From contig DAIDMU010000115.1 in assembly GCA_027448805.1 (NCBI GenBank), positions 1-35,866 of the forward strand: a stretch of 35,866 bases of DNA. The letters are read 5' to 3'. Made by a program: the position numbers and the translations under genes. Shown one piece after another: positions 1-10,407 of the stretch. The number at the start of each line of letters is the position of its first letter. Position 1 is the stretch's first letter. The stretch is from Sulfurimonas sp. GTDB lineage: Bacteria; Campylobacterota; Campylobacteria; Campylobacterales; Sulfurimonadaceae. Below the pieces are notes generated by a model that did not search any database, was not told the DNA's origin, and saw only the letters and a program-made list of their open reading frames with translations.

Positions 1-219
1 GGAAGAAGCAAAAATCTGGTTTATGCAAGAAGAATCGCGATATACCTCTGCCGCGAACTAACACAAAATACAATGCCTCAATTAGCCCAATATTTCGGGA
101 TGCAGGACCACACTGCAATTAGTCATACACTAAAGAAAATAAACGAATTAATACAAAATGATGAGGATTTTAAAGTTAAAATTGAAGAATTAACAAATAA
201 AATTACATCATCTTCATAA
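1..219 (+). CDS. dnaA: Chromosomal replication initiator DnaA, C-terminal end (partial)
   Basis: Only the last 72 codons are present; the 5' part lies before the window. DnaA is the AAA+ initiator that binds DnaA boxes at oriC and opens the duplex. The visible part is domain IV, the helix-turn-helix DNA-binding domain: a basic helix with YARRIAIYLCREL is followed by the DnaA signature DHTAISHTLKKI, the local form of the family DHTTVxHxxxKI motif. The frame runs from base 1 to a TAA at 217-219. dnaN follows after a 166-bp gap that carries origin-like features, as in many bacteria. The identification is secure from the signature and the neighbour. Confidence 0.96.
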   Translation, partial: GRSKNLVYARRIAIYLCRELTQNTMPQLAQYFGMQDHTAISHTLKKINELIQNDEDFKVKIEELTNKITSSS

Positions 220-385
220 AAAATAAAAAAAAAGATATAATTGCCTAAGTGAATAAGTGTGAAGAGAGTTGTGTTGGTTCATCACATCTGTATAACTCTT
301 AAAATAGGGTTTAAACGGTGATATTCACATTATCACTGCCTCCTACTACTAATACTATAATTTTATATAATAAATAGGAAATAAA
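220..385. other. Candidate oriC between dnaA and dnaN, with DnaA boxes and DnaA-trios
   Basis: The gap holds three sites with the TTCAC core reported for epsilonproteobacterial DnaA boxes. Two are in reverse orientation, 10 bp apart (TTATTCACT at 248-256 and CTCTTCACA at 258-266), and one is forward (ATATTCACA at 321-329). The first and third each differ from TTATNCACA at one base. After the forward box comes a short GC-richer stretch, then a CTA-type triplet run (343-357: CTA CTA CTA ATA CTA), which on the bottom strand reads 3'-GAT-GAT-GAT-TAT-GAT, the DnaA-trio pattern. An AT-rich segment then runs to the dnaN start. The order box, GC-rich spacer, trios, AT-rich DNA matches the basal unwinding system described in Bacillus. 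Origin function is inferred; sequence upstream of dnaA is not visible. Confidence 0.68.
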
Positions 386-1453
386 ATGAAGATAACAGTA
401 CAAAAATCTATCATTGAAAATATTTTGGTTCATGCTCAGCCATTCTTAGAAAAAAAAGATACTTCACAGATTACATCTCATGTCTTCATAGATGCTTCAA
501 ACTCTAAATTAACAATCAAAGCTACCGATTATGAAATAGGATTAATTGTTTCTACTGAAAAAATAAACATTATTGAAGATGGCAATGTTACTGCTAACGG
601 TAAAAAATTATTGGATATTGTAAGAATTTTAAAAGATGGTGATATCAATCTTGAAGTTAAAAGTGATACACTATATATATCCCAGTCACACTCTAAATTT
701 AAATTGCCAACTTTTTCATATAACGAATTTCCTGCATTTCCAACATATGAAGGAAAACCTCGTATTTTAATAGATTCTCACTCTCTTATTGATTCTCTTA
801 AAAAAATAACTCCATCAATTGATATTAATAATCCTAAATTTGAACTAAACGGCGCATTAATAGATATAAAAGATAATAATATTAATTTTGCTTCAACAGA
901 TACAAGAAGATTAGCAATAGTAAATGTAATAAACGAAAGCAGTGCACAGTTATCTATAATCGTTCCAAAAAAGGCAATTATTGAGATTCAAAAACTCTTT
1001 TTTGATAATATTGAGTTATATTATGATGAAAACAGCCTGATAATCCATTCAGAGCAATATACTTTTTTCACAAAACTTATAAATGGAAAATTTCCTGAAT
1101 ATTCAAGAATTATTCCTAAAGAGATATCAAAAACACTTACTCTTCCAAAAGCTATAATGATAGAATCAATTAAACAGATAACTACTATTTCTACCGATGT
1201 GAAAATAACCTTCTTAAATGATACTATCACTTTTGAATCATTAAGCGATGATAATATTGAAGCTAAAACAGAAATTACATTTCCGACAAACTTTTCATCC
1301 CCATTTGTAATTGCTATCAACAGCAGATATCTTTTGGATTTTTTGAATACGATAAACAGCTCAGAGTTTAATATCGGTTTAAATGAGAGTAATTTACCTT
1401 TTGTTTTAAGTGAAAGCAATTTTAAAACAGTAGTAATGCCTATCGTTATTTAA
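386..1453 (+). CDS. dnaN: DNA polymerase III beta sliding clamp
   Basis: This 355-residue protein has the usual length of DnaN. It forms the dimeric ring that tethers DNA polymerase III and other enzymes to DNA. Three repeated clamp folds can be followed: an N-terminal MKITVQKSIIENIL start, a middle segment around the STDTRRLAIV motif (near residues 171-180), and a C-terminal segment with FVIAINSRYLLDFLNTI. The C-terminus ends in VVMPIVI, corresponding to the family MPxRL-type tail near the client-binding pocket, although the R-L of E. coli is replaced here. The start ATG has an AGGA Shine-Dalgarno at 376-379. It sits directly behind the candidate oriC and is followed by a strong hairpin before gyrB. 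Confidence 0.97.
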   Translation: MKITVQKSIIENILVHAQPFLEKKDTSQITSHVFIDASNSKLTIKATDYEIGLIVSTEKINIIEDGNVTANGKKLLDIVRILKDGDINLEVKSDTLYISQSHSKFKLPTFSYNEFPAFPTYEGKPRILIDSHSLIDSLKKITPSIDINNPKFELNGALIDIKDNNINFASTDTRRLAIVNVINESSAQLSIIVPKKAIIEIQKLFFDNIELYYDENSLIIHSEQYTFFTKLINGKFPEYSRIIPKEISKTLTLPKAIMIESIKQITTISTDVKITFLNDTITFESLSDDNIEAKTEITFPTNFSSPFVIAINSRYLLDFLNTINSSEFNIGLNESNLPFVLSESNFKTVVMPIVI

Positions 1454-1467
1454 ATAAAAATTACAAT

Positions 1468-1499
1468 ATTCCTTTTAATAATCAGCGATTAAAAGGAAT
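1468..1499. terminator. Hairpin between dnaN and gyrB
   Basis: A perfect 12-bp inverted repeat (ATTCCTTTTAAT at 1468-1479 and ATTAAAAGGAAT at 1488-1499) encloses an 8-base loop. It lies 15 bp after the dnaN stop. A clear U-run follows only weakly on the plus strand (CTCTT), so it may be an imperfect terminator, an mRNA 3'-end stabiliser, or a site active on the other strand, where the stem is followed by a T-rich stretch. Confidence 0.55.
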
Positions 1500-1603
1500 C
1501 TCTTCCAACTCAGAATGTCCAATTATCCAGATATAAAACTTCCTTTTAGAATAAATTAGATAAAATATCCCTAATTATGTCAAAAGTTATAATGGAGTAT
1601 TAA

Positions 1604-3913
<2,310 letters not shown>

Positions 3914-3936
3914 CAGTTAAAAGCAAACAAACTCAG

Positions 3937-5337
3937 ATGTTACTTCCACAAACAAAAGAGAGAGAATACCGTTTTAGGCTGGCGCTTAGAATGGTACTTC
4001 CTGTTTTTGCTCTTGTTGTCGCTCTAATTCTTCACACATTTATTACTAGTAAAGACGCCGTAAGTACCTCCTTTTATGTTGAATCTATTTTAATTTTAGT
4101 ATTTAGTATCTACTTTATCTTTTATCTTATATATAAAGGTTTTGATACAAAAATAACGGATAATGTCTCAAAAGTTTTTACAAGAGAGTATATGTACGAA
4201 TTCTTAAAAAAAGAGTTAAAACATAATAAAGAGTACACACTTTTACTAATAAGCATAGATAACTTACATGAAATAAACGGCCGTTACGGCATAAAAAATG
4301 GCGATAAAGTACTTTTTGAAACAGTTATATGGGCAGCTGAATATCTTAAAACAAAAGATATATATAATTTTCCAATTGGACGTATTAAAGGCGGCGATTT
4401 TATAATCGGACTTAGCGGGAGCAAAAATCAGTATAAAACAGCTATGGAGCTGATGTGCCTTAAGAGCGAAGAGCTTAAGATAGATGATATTGAGGTACAG
4501 ATTTCAGCCGCAATAACTGATGTCTCTTTTTCAAATAATATTGATTATTTGATTGAAAATCTTTTTGAACTACAAGCTAAAAATAGAGATTCTAAGCTTC
4601 AAGTTAGTTCAGAAGATGAAATAAATCCTAGTGATTTAGAGTATTTTGTTATAAATGCCATTAAAAGAAAAGATTTAACACTTATAACACAAGATGTTTT
4701 TGAAGAAGAGCATGAGGTATTTAAAGAGTGTTTTATTAAATTAAATGCACCGGACGGTAAGCTGCTGCATCAAAAAAACTACATGAAGATTTTAGATAAA
4801 TTAAGATTAATGAATGAGTATGATTTAATAGTTTTAGAAAAAATTATAAATATTTGTAAAAGATCTGACGATAAAAAGTTTGCTATCCACATATCGCCCA
4901 CCTCCATTAGAAACCATTCTGTTTTAACTAAAATTAAAGAGCTATTTCATAAAAATGAGTGCATAAAAGGGAGAATAATACTTCTCTTTAGCGAGAGCGA
5001 ATATTTTCCGAAGATAGATAAATTCAACGCAATTTTACAACAATTAAGGGATTTGGAAGTTGTGGTTGCTGTTGATAGATTGGGTTCTTTACATACGAGC
5101 TTTTTATATTTAAGAGATTTAAATATCGATATAGTTAGATTTGATAGTTTTTACAGCAAGAATATTGATGAAGACAGAGGTAAAAATATTATTAGCGGTT
5201 TTAATATAATTGCTCATAAAAAGGGGGTTAAAACCTGGATAAAGATGGTTGAAGAAGAAAAAGTCAATGATTTGGCAAAAGAGTTGGGAGTTGATTATAT
5301 ACAGGGTAAATATTTAGCACAAATAGAAAAAATATAA
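3937..5337 (+). CDS. Membrane protein with degenerate GGDEF and EAL domains
   Basis: The 466-residue protein starts with two predicted membrane helices (about residues 17-37 and 48-67), placing the rest in the cytoplasm. Residues ~78-205 look like a GGDEF domain, with LLLISIDNLHEINGRYGIKNGD and then RIKGGDFIIGL where an active enzyme has GG[DE]EF, so one acidic residue is missing. Residues ~230-466 resemble an EAL domain by pattern (YLRDLNIDIVRFD, VDYIQGKYLA), but the EAL triad is absent and the DDFG motif reads VDRLG. It is therefore probably neither a working cyclase nor a phosphodiesterase, and may bind c-di-GMP or a protein partner. It lies 23 bp after gyrB and 15 bp before queF, without a clear Shine-Dalgarno. 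An internal Met at residue 19 is an alternative start. Confidence 0.78.
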   Translation: MLLPQTKEREYRFRLALRMVLPVFALVVALILHTFITSKDAVSTSFYVESILILVFSIYFIFYLIYKGFDTKITDNVSKVFTREYMYEFLKKELKHNKEYTLLLISIDNLHEINGRYGIKNGDKVLFETVIWAAEYLKTKDIYNFPIGRIKGGDFIIGLSGSKNQYKTAMELMCLKSEELKIDDIEVQISAAITDVSFSNNIDYLIENLFELQAKNRDSKLQVSSEDEINPSDLEYFVINAIKRKDLTLITQDVFEEEHEVFKECFIKLNAPDGKLLHQKNYMKILDKLRLMNEYDLIVLEKIINICKRSDDKKFAIHISPTSIRNHSVLTKIKELFHKNECIKGRIILLFSESEYFPKIDKFNAILQQLRDLEVVVAVDRLGSLHTSFLYLRDLNIDIVRFDSFYSKNIDEDRGKNIISGFNIIAHKKGVKTWIKMVEEEKVNDLAKELGVDYIQGKYLAQIEKI

Positions 5338-5352
5338 AATCAGGAGTTAAAA

Positions 5353-5730
5353 ATGAAATATGGCGAAAAAATTGTTAGTGAGTTTGACGTAGAGAGAGAT
5401 TTGGAGATTTGGCCAAACGAGCATAAGAGAAATTATCTTATAAAGATGACTCTTCCTGAGTTTTCATGTCTCTGCCCTCGCAGCGGCTACCCTGATTTTG
5501 CAACAATTCACTTGGAGTACACGCCTGATGAGTGGGTAGTTGAACTAAAGGCTATAAAGCTATATATAAACTCATTTAGGGATAGGCACATTTCACATGA
5601 AAACAGCGCAAATGAGATCTACACTGTTTTAGAGAAAAAATTAAAACCAAAATATATGAAAATTACAGCGGATTACAACCCTAGAGGAAATGTGCACACC
5701 GTTATAGAGATTGACAGCCTAAAGGTTTAA
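5353..5730 (+). CDS. queF: NADPH-dependent 7-cyano-7-deazaguanine (preQ0) reductase QueF
   Basis: QueF reduces the nitrile of preQ0 to preQ1 in queuosine biosynthesis, using two NADPH. At 125 residues it is the short, unimodular type I form. PEFSCLCPRSGYPD holds the catalytic cysteine (C41) that forms the thioimide, and the general acid D48. The QueF signature ELKAIKLYINSFRDRHISHEN starts at E64. An AGGAG is present just before the ATG. The gene is preceded closely by the degenerate GGDEF-EAL gene and its 3' end overlaps the convergent cca gene by 12 bp. No preQ1 riboswitch was seen upstream, where there is essentially no leader. Confidence 0.97.
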   Translation: MKYGEKIVSEFDVERDLEIWPNEHKRNYLIKMTLPEFSCLCPRSGYPDFATIHLEYTPDEWVVELKAIKLYINSFRDRHISHENSANEIYTVLEKKLKPKYMKITADYNPRGNVHTVIEIDSLKV

Positions 5731-6954
5731 ATAATCTTTTAGCCAGAGCAGAGCCTCGTCATAGCTTTTGAAATTACCTTGCATCTGAGCTTCATAAGCC
5801 TTGTCTAAAATTTCTGAAAATTTAGGTGAGGGCTTAAGCCCAAATTTCAGTAACTCTTTCCCGCTTAAAAGAGCAGGAAGTTTCTTTTTTAGTATATTTA
5901 GCTCTTTTGCCCTTTTATAAATCTCTTCGCCCACGCTATAAACTTCGGAGTTGTTTTTGGCAAAATAGATTGAACTGCTTAAAATTAAAAGCTCCTCTAT
6001 ATTTACTTTTGTAGCGAGCTTATAGAGCAAATAGTCGTTTATATTCTCTACACGTAAATTTTCGATTTCACTATTTGCCTGTGTTAGTTTGATTACTCTA
6101 TCAAGCAACTCTTTTTCATCACTTAATTTAATTATAAAATCTTCTGTATCTTTTTGCTCAAAGTTATAACAGAGCCCTGCTAACATTAAAACCAAGTTTG
6201 TTTGATTGTTAGCTGTTAGCTGTTTTGCTATCTCATCTGCAACATGTAGATTGTCCGTATAGATATCTGTGCCAAACTCTTTTAGAAGTCTAAATCCTAT
6301 CGATGGTATTTTCGATTTTAAAAGAAGTTTTTTTATCTCTTCAAAAACTCTCTCTTTCGGCAATTCATTCAACATATTTTTAGAAACCATTTCTTTACAT
6401 GTTAAAAATAAATCTTGCTCAATAATAAGGTTAAATCTGGCGCAAAATTGGGCTGCTCGTAAAACCCTTAGGGGATCTTGGATGAAGCTTTTAAGGTCTA
6501 CCGCTCTTAATATTTTATCTCTTAAATCATCTGCTCCCTTAAATGGGTCCAGTAATTTTTCTTCTTCTACATCATAGCCGATAGCATTTATTGTGAAATC
6601 TCTTCTGGATGCGGCAGCTTTGAAATCAAGATTTGAGTAGAGTTTAGTATCAAAGCCGCGATGTCCGGAGTCAACTTTGTTATCCCTTCTTGGCAGTGAA
6701 AAATCTAAATCCAAATCGTAAAATTTTAATTTACATACCCCAAAACTTTTTCCGACAATGTTAACTCTTCCAAACTCTTTTAGAAAATGTTCCAGTTGCG
6801 CAAAAGATGTTACACCGTAAAGTTCAATATCCATATCTTTCGATTCAATGCCAAGTAGAGAGTCTCTTATAAATCCGCCGACTATAATAGCTTTAATGCC
6901 GGAATCTTTAAGCTTCTTAAAAATAATATTTAATTTATCGGGGTAGTTAATCAT
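5719..6954 (-). CDS. cca: tRNA nucleotidyltransferase / poly(A) polymerase family protein
   Basis: The protein belongs to the class II nucleotidyltransferases that add CCA to tRNA 3' ends or poly(A) to RNA. The head domain shows IIVGGFIRDSLLG (G26-G27, R30-D31) and the metal-binding DMD pair (D40, D42). RRDFTINAIGYD and then DPFKGADDLRDKILRAV follow, as in the family, with the RNA-binding helical body after QDPLRVLRAAQF. No C-terminal HD phosphohydrolase motif is evident, unlike E. coli Cca. I choose the ATG at 6952-6954 because AGGA lies 6 bases before it; an upstream in-frame TTG at 6966 overlaps that site. CCA-adding versus poly(A) or A-adding specificity cannot be decided from sequence alone. 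Confidence 0.87.
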   Translation of the reverse strand: MINYPDKLNIIFKKLKDSGIKAIIVGGFIRDSLLGIESKDMDIELYGVTSFAQLEHFLKEFGRVNIVGKSFGVCKLKFYDLDLDFSLPRRDNKVDSGHRGFDTKLYSNLDFKAAASRRDFTINAIGYDVEEEKLLDPFKGADDLRDKILRAVDLKSFIQDPLRVLRAAQFCARFNLIIEQDLFLTCKEMVSKNMLNELPKERVFEEIKKLLLKSKIPSIGFRLLKEFGTDIYTDNLHVADEIAKQLTANNQTNLVLMLAGLCYNFEQKDTEDFIIKLSDEKELLDRVIKLTQANSEIENLRVENINDYLLYKLATKVNIEELLILSSSIYFAKNNSEVYSVGEEIYKRAKELNILKKKLPALLSGKELLKFGLKPSPKFSEILDKAYEAQMQGNFKSYDEALLWLKDYLNL

Positions 6955-7078
6955 ATAAATCCTCAAAATTGAGTATTTTAGTACCTAAGTGCTACTTTGC
7001 AAAACGGGCTCTAATCATTATGCACACCTAAATAGTAAGTATATCACTACTTTTACGTATATATAACATTTATTTGGG

Positions 7079-7084
7079 TATAAT
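7079..7084 (+). promoter_or_regulatory. -10 box of typA
   Basis: A consensus TATAAT is preceded by an AT-rich stretch without a clear -35 hexamer, as usual for Campylobacterota sigma-70 promoters. Transcription would start near 7091, leaving a leader of about 46 bases. This excludes the upstream TTG at 7074 as a start, since it overlaps the promoter. Confidence 0.7.
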
Positions 7085-7136
7085 CGCGAAAATTTTTACC
7101 CTTAGTTTCATTAAAGAAGCTAAACAAGGAAACCCT

Positions 7137-8939
7137 TTGCAAAAGATTAGAAATATTGCAGTTATCGCACACGTTGACCATGGAAAAACTACACTAGTTG
7201 ATGGATTATTGGAGCAGTCAGGTACATACGGCGCTCATGAACAGCATGATGAAAGAGCTATGGATAGCAACGATTTGGAAAGAGAGCGTGGTATCACGAT
7301 TCTTTCTAAAAATACAGCTATTCGTTATAAAGATTACAAAATCAACATTATAGATACCCCGGGCCACGCCGATTTTGGCGGTGAAGTTGAACGCGTTCTT
7401 AAGATGGTTGACGGTGTTTTGGTTCTTGTTGACGCTTATGAGGGTGTTATGCCTCAAACTAAGTTTGTTGTTAAGAAGATGTTGGCACTTGGTAAAAAAC
7501 CAATTGTTGTAATTAATAAAATTGACAAACCATCAGCAGAGCCTGATCGTGTTGTTGACGAGATGTTTGACCTATTTGCAGCCATGGGTGCAACTGATGA
7601 CCAGCAAGATTTTCCAATTATTTATGCAGCTGCGCGTGACGGTATAGCTAAGCTTGATATGAGTGAAGAGGGGGGTGACTTTCAGTGCATCTTTGAAACT
7701 ATTTTAAAGCATATCCCAGAGCCAGAGGGTGATAGAGAAAACCCGACACAAGCTCAAGTGTTTACGCTTGACTATGATAACTATGTCGGTAAAATAGGTA
7801 TTTCTCGTATTTTTAACGGTGTTATTAAAAAAGGCGACAACATTATGCTTGCAAAAGCTGATGGCGAGTTGGTAAAAGGAAAAATTACTAAACTTATAGG
7901 TTTCCACGGGCTTAACCGCATGGAGATTCAAGAGGCTGAAGCTGGAGATATCGTGGCATTTGCCGGTTTAGAGACAGTTGATGTCGGCGATACTATATGT
8001 GACCCTAAAAATCCTATGCCGCTTGACCCAATGCACATTGAAGAGCCAACGCTTACGGTTATATTTTCTGTAAACGACTCTCCGCTTGCCGGTCAAGAGG
8101 GTAAACACGTAACTTCAAATAAATTAAAAGATCGCCTAGAGTTTGAGATGACTACGAACGTTGCAATGAAGCTTGAGGTTGTAGGTGAGGGTAAATTTAA
8201 AGTTTCAGGTCGTGGTGAGCTTCAGATTACAATTCTTGCTGAAAACATGCGTCGTGAAAATTTTGAATTTGGCGTATCACGTCCGGAAGTTATCGTTAGA
8301 GAGATTGAAGGTGTTAAATGTGAGCCGTTTGAGCACCTTGTTATAGATGTTCCTGAAGAGTTAAGCGGCACAGTTATAGAGCGCCTTGGAAAAAGAAAAG
8401 CTGAGATGAAATCTATGATTCCGATGGGGCAAGGTTTCCAAAGAATCGAGTTTGAGATTCCGGCTCGCGCACTTATTGGATTTCGCGGGCAGTTCTTGAC
8501 TGACACTAAAGGTGAAGGTATTATGAACCACTCATTTTTAGAATTCCGTCCATATAGCGGTACGGTTGAATCAAGAAGTTATGGGGCGCTTGTATCTATG
8601 GAGAATGGTGAAACACTGGCTTATTCACTATTTAATATTCAAGATCGCGGTGTTCTTTTCATAGGACCACAGACTAAAGTTTACGAAGGTATGATAGTCG
8701 GAGAGCACTCTCGCTCAAACGACCTTGTAGTAAACGCAATCAAAGGAAAAGCTCAATCAAATGTTCGCTCAAGCGGCGCTGATGAGGCTATTAAACTTAT
8801 TCCGCCTCGCGATATGTCATTAGAACGTGCCTTGGAGTGGATTGAAGATGATGAGCTTCTAGAGATTACACCGAAAAATATCCGTATCCGTAAAAAATAT
8901 TTAACAGAGAGTGAAAGAAAAAGATACACTCGAAAGTAG
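7137..8939 (+). CDS. typA: Ribosome-associated translational GTPase TypA/BipA
   Basis: TypA/BipA is an EF-G-like GTPase that acts in 50S assembly and stress-related translation. With the TTG start at 7137 it has 600 residues, the normal family length. G1 AHVDHGKTT covers residues 11-19, switch I RGITI 51-55, and G3 DTPGH 73-77, with G4 INKID after that. Domain II, EF-G-like domains III and V, and the TypA-specific C-terminal region (with [14 protein letters not shown] and the family end [19 protein letters not shown]) all follow. The TTG is supported by AAGGAA a few bases upstream and by the family start sequence [17 protein letters not shown] longer version from 7074 would begin inside the promoter. 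It is divergent from cca and is followed by a hairpin. Confidence 0.95.
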   Translation: MQKIRNIAVIAHVDHGKTTLVDGLLEQSGTYGAHEQHDERAMDSNDLERERGITILSKNTAIRYKDYKINIIDTPGHADFGGEVERVLKMVDGVLVLVDAYEGVMPQTKFVVKKMLALGKKPIVVINKIDKPSAEPDRVVDEMFDLFAAMGATDDQQDFPIIYAAARDGIAKLDMSEEGGDFQCIFETILKHIPEPEGDRENPTQAQVFTLDYDNYVGKIGISRIFNGVIKKGDNIMLAKADGELVKGKITKLIGFHGLNRMEIQEAEAGDIVAFAGLETVDVGDTICDPKNPMPLDPMHIEEPTLTVIFSVNDSPLAGQEGKHVTSNKLKDRLEFEMTTNVAMKLEVVGEGKFKVSGRGELQITILAENMRRENFEFGVSRPEVIVREIEGVKCEPFEHLVIDVPEELSGTVIERLGKRKAEMKSMIPMGQGFQRIEFEIPARALIGFRGQFLTDTKGEGIMNHSFLEFRPYSGTVESRSYGALVSMENGETLAYSLFNIQDRGVLFIGPQTKVYEGMIVGEHSRSNDLVVNAIKGKAQSNVRSSGADEAIKLIPPRDMSLERALEWIEDDELLEITPKNIRIRKKYLTESERKRYTRK

Positions 8940-8955
8940 TATTACAGATACTCCC

Positions 8956-8981
8956 GCATATGCCGTGTTTCCGGCATATGC
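8956..8981 (+). terminator. Hairpin after typA
   Basis: A perfect 10-bp stem (GCATATGCCG at 8956-8965 and CGGCATATGC at 8972-8981) has a 6-base loop and begins 17 bp after the typA stop. A U-tract is not immediate (AAAACCTCTATTT), so the strength as a Rho-independent terminator is uncertain. Confidence 0.6.
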
Positions 8982-9024
8982 AAAACCTCTATTTATATAA
9001 TAAATTTCAATTATTTTTTAACTA

Positions 9025-9033
9025 TGTTATACT
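9025..9033 (+). promoter_or_regulatory. Extended -10 promoter of the small membrane protein gene
   Basis: TGTTATACT is an extended -10 element (TGn followed by TATACT at 9028-9033) within an AT-rich region. It would start transcription near 9040, giving a leader of about 22 bases with AAGGA ahead of the ATG at 9062. Confidence 0.55.
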
Positions 9034-9061
9034 TCTGCATAAACGGCAAAAAGGATAAAAA

Positions 9062-9316
9062 ATGGATGGATTATTGTACCCAATCTCTTTATTGGTGGTT
9101 GCTTTGATGGCTGTCGCTTTTTACAGAGGCAACAGTATTAAGCTGATGCTGTTTGCATTAGCCGTCGGCGCGTATATTATCTACTCGCACGAGACCGGCC
9201 ATACGGCAACAGATTATAAAAATGAGATGGTTGATTCAATCAGTGAGTCAGCAACTGAATTTGCAAAAGAGCGCAGTATCGAGGGGTATGATGAGTCTAA
9301 AAAAGTAGCAAAATAA
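9062..9316 (+). CDS. Small two-helix membrane protein of unknown function
   Basis: I do not recognise this 84-residue protein. It shows two short hydrophobic segments, about residues 4-20 and 27-41, separated by a short RGNS turn, so a membrane hairpin is likely. The remaining C-terminal half is hydrophilic with many acidic and Ser residues (MVDSISESATEFAKERS) and could form an amphipathic helix. The gene is well supported: it has its own extended -10 promoter, a good AAGGA Shine-Dalgarno, and a terminator hairpin at its 3' end. It is convergent with msrBA, the two stop codons being 9 bp apart. Confidence 0.75.
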   Translation: MDGLLYPISLLVVALMAVAFYRGNSIKLMLFALAVGAYIIYSHETGHTATDYKNEMVDSISESATEFAKERSIEGYDESKKVAK

Positions 9317-9331
9317 TTAATTTTGCTACTT
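9303..9331. terminator. Bidirectional terminator between the small membrane protein gene and msrBA
   Basis: A perfect 12-bp stem (9303-9314 with 9320-9331) has a 5-base loop. Both strands have a T-run near the stem: ATCTTTTTG on the plus strand and TTTTT within the minus-strand flank. Both convergent genes end inside it, with stop codons at 9314-9316 and 9326-9328. Confidence 0.82.
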
Positions 9332-10255
9332 AAATCTTTTTGTATACCCGTGACAATAGGGTTTGCTCCCCTTTTTGTCATAGTAGTTTTGATGGCTTTC
9401 ATCTGCCGGATAAAACTCATCCTTTTTCAATATTTTGGTAGCAACTCGGTATCCGTTAACTTCAAGTTCCGCAATCAGTTTTTTTATCGTTTCTCTCTCT
9501 TTGTCACTGCTTACAAAGACCGCAGAGAGGTACTGCTCCCCGATATCCGGTCCTTGCCCGTTTGTCTGCGTCGGGTCATGAATCTCAAAGAAAGTTCTGG
9601 CTATCTTTTCGTAGGAAATTTTTCTGGGGTCGTAAATAACTTCAACAGCTTCTAGGTGTCCTGTGTTTGAGCGGACAACCTCATAATAGCTAGGATTTTT
9701 AACATGTCCGCCCATAAAGCCGGAGATAACCTCTTGTACGCCGTCTAGTTTTTCTAAATAGTACTCAACTCCCCAGAAGCAACCGCCGGCAAAGTAAGCA
9801 TATGAGAGCTTTTCATCTTTGGCATCAGGTTTTTTTGTAAGATTTAGCGAGATTGAATTTACACAGTGTCTTGTATTTTTTGGCGTAAAACCTTCGCCTT
9901 CAAAGACATGTCCTAAATGTCCGCCGCAGTTGGCACATACTATCTCAACCCTTCTGCCATCAGCGTCAGGAACTCTTTTAACGGCCCCCTCTATCGCATC
10001 ATCAAAACTAGGCCATCCGGAGCGTGAATCAAACTTGTTGCTTGAGTCAAAAAGCGGCGCATCGCAAACTTTGCATGTGTAAATACCTCTTGATTTTTCG
10101 TTTGTGTATTTACCGACAAAAGGGCGCTCCGTTCCCTTGTTTACAATAACATGCTTCTCTTCATCACTAAGTTTTTCTATTTTTTTCGTCCATTGTTTCA
10201 ATTCAAATGCATTCATAGTTGTCATTATAAGTATGAAAATAATTATATATTTCAT
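9326..10255 (-). CDS. msrAB: Peptide methionine sulfoxide reductase MsrB-MsrA fusion, exported
   Basis: This two-domain enzyme repairs both epimers of oxidised methionine. The order is MsrB then MsrA. An N-terminal signal-like segment (residues 1-16, MKYIIIFILIMTTMNA) suggests export to the periplasm. The MsrB part (~20-140) has zinc ligands C61, C64, C107 and C110, the SGWPSF motif, and RHCVN with catalytic C131. The MsrA part (~150-309) begins with AYFAGGCFWGVE (catalytic C159) and ends with a resolving-type cysteine in KPYCHGY. The ATG at 10253-10255 is chosen over an upstream TTG because GGAGGAGGG lies directly before it. A -10 TATAAT on the minus strand is at 10284-10289. Both order and fusion are known in related bacteria. 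Confidence 0.94.
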   Translation of the reverse strand: MKYIIIFILIMTTMNAFELKQWTKKIEKLSDEEKHVIVNKGTERPFVGKYTNEKSRGIYTCKVCDAPLFDSSNKFDSRSGWPSFDDAIEGAVKRVPDADGRRVEIVCANCGGHLGHVFEGEGFTPKNTRHCVNSISLNLTKKPDAKDEKLSYAYFAGGCFWGVEYYLEKLDGVQEVISGFMGGHVKNPSYYEVVRSNTGHLEAVEVIYDPRKISYEKIARTFFEIHDPTQTNGQGPDIGEQYLSAVFVSSDKERETIKKLIAELEVNGYRVATKILKKDEFYPADESHQNYYDKKGSKPYCHGYTKRFK

Positions 10256-10283
10256 ACCCTCCTCCAAAGTATTGATTTTGCTA

Positions 10284-10289
10284 ATTATA
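10284..10289 (-). promoter_or_regulatory. -10 box of msrBA
   Basis: The minus strand reads CATATAAT, with TATAAT at 10284-10289. Transcription would start near 10277, about 22 bases before the ATG, leaving room for the strong GGAGGAGG ribosome binding site. Confidence 0.6.
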
Positions 10290-10375
10290 TGTTATATAGT
10301 TTCATTAAGATGTGGTTATTTTATTTGAAAAAAATTTATAAAGTTAATTTTATCGAAACAAAATATTCATAAAGA

Positions 10376-10381
10376 TATAAT
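10376..10381 (+). promoter_or_regulatory. -10 box of nrdB
   Basis: TATAAT at 10376-10381 lies in AT-rich DNA, with a TTTAGGAGAAG ribosome binding site and the nrdB ATG at 10408 downstream. No NrdR box pair (ACACWATATATWGTGT-like) is visible between 10256 and 10407. Confidence 0.6.
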
Positions 10382-10407
10382 AATAAACTAAAATTTTAGG
10401 AGAAGAG

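Noticed and set aside
278..286. TTCATCACA as a DnaA box
   Set aside because: It differs from the box consensus at two core positions; I did not count it in the candidate origin.
330..338. TTATCACTG as a fourth DnaA box
   Set aside because: It lacks the TTCAC core and matches TTATNCACA only at the first four bases and few others.
1588..1593. TATAAT directly before gyrB as its promoter
   Set aside because: It lies only 10 bases before the ATG and overlaps the upstream edge of the GGAG ribosome binding site, so TAAAAT at 1561-1566 is the better candidate.
6269..6577. Plus-strand ORF of 102 codons inside cca
   Set aside because: It is antisense to the conserved cca gene with no ribosome binding site and no recognisable protein.
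7074..7136. N-terminal extension of typA starting at TTG 7074
   Set aside because: The TTG overlaps the TATAAT promoter at 7079-7084, and the family start and a Shine-Dalgarno support TTG 7137.
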